From: Membranipora membranacea
Taxonomy: Eukaryota > Bryozoa > Gymnolaemata > Cheilostomatida > Membraniporidae
Length of the DNA: 64,000 nt
Reading direction: 5' to 3'
NCBI GenBank assembly: GCA_914767715.1
Contig: OU612069.1
Span: forward strand, 23,743,387-23,807,386
In this document: positions 60,246 through 64,000 of the stretch, one piece after another
How the letters are laid out: each line of letters opens with the position of its first letter
Position numbering within the stretch: position 1 is the stretch's first letter
Program-made: the position numbers and the translations under genes
The notes under the pieces: generated by a model
Seen by the model: only the letters and a program-made list of their open reading frames with translations
Database searches by the model: none
Told to the model about the DNA's origin: nothing

Positions 60246-60950
60246 GTACAGTTAATTCTTGAGCAATAATTGATTGGCTAAGACGCTTATTAAACTGCGA
60301 GTCACATTCACCAAAGGCATAAAGGCATAAGTCTTTTCTGCTAATGAAAATAAGGCGATGATAATATACTTTCTAATAGCATTCAACATATTTTTGTTAC
60401 ATTATGAAATAAACGAGGCCATAAGTGGCACCTTGATGATACCTTGGTTTCTGTTTTAAGATTTTTAAGGTGTAATTTTGTGTTGTGAGTATCCACACTA
60501 TGACAATATAGTGCAATGCCTAGAAAGACGTTTGGTTACTGATGAGTATCACAGTGTTAAGAAGTATCATCATTGTCTTCAGCTAAAAATGGAAACTCAA
60601 AGTTTGATCGTGCAGGTTTCATGAGCAGTATAAGGCATCAAAGCCTTTTACCATCTCATCAAGCATCCAGTGCAATCTAAATTCACTAGATTTATATCTC
60701 TGCATTTAGGAAAACTCACTTCTCTGCTTTATTCTGTATGCAATCAGCAGATCGCTTTTTGTCATGTCCACATACCTTCAGGTACATTTGTAAATTCCCG
60801 AGTTCATTTGCCCGTTAATGATTTTCCTGGCCCCTGCATTCACAAATCAACACGTCATACCTTATCTCAGCGATGCCGGATATTTATTCGCCTCATGCCT
60901 AGAACACTCTCAATTGTCAATAATTCAATCCTCTAACTTTTATTTAAACT
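60246..60950. other. Sequence before the satellite, nothing supported
   Basis: No gene or repeat that I can support. If the mini exon at 60230 is real, this is the start of its first intron. Confidence 0.35.
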
Positions 60951-60959
60951 TGCCTTAAT

Positions 60960-63900
60960 TCGCTTCTCTTGCCGACACTTACTTCACATCACCAACACTT
61001 GCTTTCGCGTGTCCCCTAACTTCCACTTATAGCCACTTGCTTTGTCCTGTCTACACTTGCTTCCCTACTGCCTACATTTTTCCCGCTTCAATTTTCCACA
61101 CCTTTCCACACCAAACTTACCAACACTTGTCTTCTCCACCACATGCTTTGTCTAGGCTACACGAACTTCCATTGACCATCACCTACTTCTGCTTGTCCAC
61201 ACTTACTAATTATCACTTACTTCACTGTGCTTGCTTTAACTTGTCCAAAGTTACATTAAATAACTTCCACTCGCCTGAGCTTACATCCGGTTACAAACGC
61301 TTATCCTTACACACTTCCCTTGTTCAAACTTGCCTCCTTACTTAGCCTTCATTGCTTCACTTACCTACGCTTGGTTCCACTTGCTTCAGCTTGCTCACAT
61401 TTACTCTACCTTGCCTCCACTTACTTCCGCTTGCCACTGCACACTCTCACTTGCTAACGCTTGCTGCCGCTTGCTGCCTGCTTACTCTCACTTGCCTATG
61501 CTTGCTTCCGCTTGTCACTGCTTACTCTCACTTGCCTACGCTTGCTTCCGCTTGTCCCTGCTTACACTCACTTGTTTACGCTTGCTTCCGCTTGTCACTG
61601 CTTACTCTCACATGCCTACGCTTGCTTCCGCTTGTCCCTGCTTACTCTCACTTGCCAAAGCTTGCTTCCGCTTGTCACTGCTTACTCTCACTTGCCTACG
61701 CTTGCTTCCGCTTGTCCCTGCTTACTCTCACTTGCCTACGCTTGCTTCCGCTTGTCACTGCTTACTCTCACTTGCCTACGCTTGTTTCTGCTTGTCACTG
61801 CTTACTCTCACTTGCTAACGCTTGCTTCCGCTTGTGACTGGTTACTCTCACTTGTCTACGCATGCTTCTACTTGTCCCTGCTTACTCTCACTTGCCTACA
61901 TTTACTCTCACTCGCCTATGTTTGCTTCCGCTTGTCCCTGCTTACTCTCACTTGCCTACGCTTACTTCAGCTTGTCACTGCTTACTCTCACTTGCTTACA
62001 CTTGCATCTGCTTGTCACTGCTTCCTCTCACTTGCCTACGCTTGCTTCCGCTTGTCACTGCTTGCTCTCACTTGCCTACACTTGCTTCCGCTTGAGCCTG
62101 CTTACTCTCACTTGCCTACACTTACTTCAGCTTGTCCCTGCTTACTCTCACTTGCCTATGCTTACTTCAGCTTGTCACTGCCTACTCTCACTTGCCTATG
62201 TTTGCTTCCGCTTGTCACTGCTTACTCTCACTTACCTACGCTTACTTCAGCTTGTCACTGCACTTGCCTATGTTTGCTTCCGCTTGTCACTGCTTACTCT
62301 CACTTGCCTACGCGTGTTTCCGCTTGTCCCTGCTTACTCTCACTTGCCTACGCTTACTTTAGCTTGTCACTGCTTACTCTAACTTGCCTATGTTTGCTTC
62401 CGCTTGTCACTGCTCACTCTCACTTGCCTACGCTTACTTCACCTTGTCCCTGCTTACTCTCACTTGCCTATGCTTACTTCAGCTTGTCACTGCACTTGCC
62501 AATGTTTGCTTCCGCTAGTCACTGCCTACTCTCACTTGCCTATGTTTGCTTCCGCTTGTCACTGCTTACTCTCACTTACCTACGCTTACTTCAGCTTGTC
62601 ACTGCACTTGCCAATGTTTGCTTCCGCTAGTCACTGCCTACTCTCACTTGCCTATGTTTGCTTCCGCTTGTCACTGCTCACTCTCACTTGCCTACGCTTA
62701 CTTCACCTTGTCCCTGCTTACTCTCACTTGCCTATGCTTACTTCAGCTTGTCACTGCACTTGCCAATGTTTGCTTCCGCTAGTCACTGCCTACTCTCACT
62801 TGCCTATGTTTGCTTCCGCTTGTCACTGCTTACTCTCACTTACCTACGCTTACTTCAGCTTGTCACTGCACTTGCCAATGTTTGCTTCCGCTAGTCACTG
62901 CCTACTCTCACTTGCCTATGTTTGCTTCCGCTTGTCACTGCTTACTCTCACTTGCCTACGCTTACTTCCACTTGTCACTGCTTACTCTCACTTGCCTACG
63001 CTTGCTTCCGCTTGCTCACGCTTACTCTCGCTTGCCTACGCTTGCTTCCGCTTGTCCCTGCTTACTCTCACTTGCCTACGCTTACTTCCGCATGTCACTG
63101 CTTACTCTCGCTTGCCTACGCTTGCTTTCGCTTGTCCCTGCTTACTCTCACTTGCCTACGCTTACTTCCGCATGTCACTGCTTACTCTCGCTTGCCTACG
63201 CTTGCTTTCGCTTGTCCCTGCTTACTCTCACTTGCCTACGCTTACTTCTGCATGTCACTGCTTACTCTCACTTGCCTACGTTTGCTTCCGATTGTCACTG
63301 CTTACTCTCACTTGCCTACGCTTGCTTCCGCTTGTCACTGCTTACTCTCACTTGCTTACACTTGCATCCGCTTGTCACTGCTTGCTCTCACTTGCCTACG
63401 CTTGCTTCCACTTGTCACTGCTTACTCTCACTTGCCTACGCTTGCTTCCGCTCGCTCACGCTTACTCTCGCTTGCCTACGCTTGCTTCCGCTTGTCCCTG
63501 CTTACTCTCACTTGCCTACGCTTACTTCCGCATGTCACTGCTTAGCTCTCACTTGCCTACGTTTGCTTCCGATTATCACTGCTTACTCTCACTTGCCTAC
63601 GCTTGCTTCCGCTTGTCACTGCTTACTCTCACTTGCTTACACTTGCATCCGCTTGTCACTGCTTGCTCTCACTTGCCTACGGGTGCTTCCGCTTGTCACT
63701 GCTTGCTCTCACTCTCCTACGCTTGCTTCCGCTTGTCCCTGCTTACTCTCACTTGCCTACACTTGTTTCCGCATGTCATTGCTTACTCTCACTTGCCTAC
63801 GTTTGCTTCCGATTGTCACTACTTACTCTCACTTGCCTACGCTTGCTTCTGCTTGTCACTGCTTACTCTCACTTGCTTACACTTGCATCCGCTTGTCACT

Positions 63901-64000
63901 GCTTGCTCTCACTTGCCTACGCTTGCTTCCGCTTGTCACTGCTTACTCTGACTTGCCTACGCTTGCTTCCGCTTGTTCACGCTTGCCTACGCTTGTTTCC
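60960..64000 (+). repeat. 40-bp pyrimidine-rich satellite, running off the window
   Basis: A degenerate lead-in (60960 to about 61400) passes into a clear 40-bp unit made of four related decamers: cttgcctacg, cttgcttccg, cttgtcactg, cttactctca. About 65 units are visible. Higher-order repeats occur: an 80-bp pair near 63081-63240, a block with 'cactgcacttgccaatg' repeated between 62240 and 62900, and a longer block at 63241-63540 repeated after 63521 and 63761. The plus strand is strongly C/T-biased. Long open frames (up to 515 codons) arise because the unit has no stop in any plus-strand frame. Confidence 0.95.

Noticed and set aside
61330-63951. Long plus-strand open frames of 160-515 codons in the satellite
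   Set aside because: The 40-bp unit contains no stop in any plus frame, so open frames are automatic; they overlap in three frames and have no conserved start or domain.

Overview
The window is animal nuclear DNA: AT-rich, with spliced genes, GT-AG introns of about 0.1 to 4.5 kb, a golgin ending in a GRIP domain, an ABHD14-type hydrolase and many MITE, foldback and satellite repeats. I judge it a non-vertebrate, perhaps non-bilaterian, metazoan (a sponge would fit), but the sequence alone does not fix the phylum. No prokaryotic features were seen.

Layout. 1.2-7.8 kb, minus strand: a complete five-exon ABHD14-like serine hydrolase with an N-terminal membrane segment; its large last intron holds a 35-bp minisatellite, a 3.3-kb element with long inverted arms and a MITE carrying a tRNA-Thr-like core. 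9.5-11.8 kb, minus: a three-exon gene for an unrecognised 491-residue protein with Cys near its N-terminus and many tyrosine motifs. 12.5-14.2 kb: a 1.7-kb foldback element. 14.6-17.0 kb, minus: a six-exon gene for a 208-residue protein that starts MGCC (possible acyl anchor) and ends in a textbook ITAM; its exons are too short to show as long ORFs and were assembled by splice sites and reading phase. 17.9-41.1 kb, plus: a 30-exon GCC2 (GCC185) golgin gene, about 2,633 residues, divergent from the ITAM gene. 42.7-59 kb: a decayed array of four recurring, splice-site-bounded modules, interleaved with broken pieces of an SRCAP/Domino (SWR1-type) remodelling ATPase. 60.0-60.25 kb: a TATA box and a possible mini first exon. 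61-64 kb, running off the window: a 40-bp pyrimidine-rich satellite with a 10-bp inner period.

Working together. The two tyrosine-motif proteins are neighbours on one strand, both have Cys-containing N-termini and both carry YQQL and YDK(L/V) motifs, so they may be membrane-proximal scaffolds for SH2-domain signalling proteins; this is inference. GCC2 is expected to be a trans-Golgi tether and ABHD14 a membrane-anchored hydrolase; neither has an obvious functional link to the adaptors.

Best leads: the ITAM adaptor and its tyrosine-rich neighbour; three sequence-unrelated perfect palindromes, each flanked by an 8-9 bp direct repeat as if inserted; and the array of exon-like modules.
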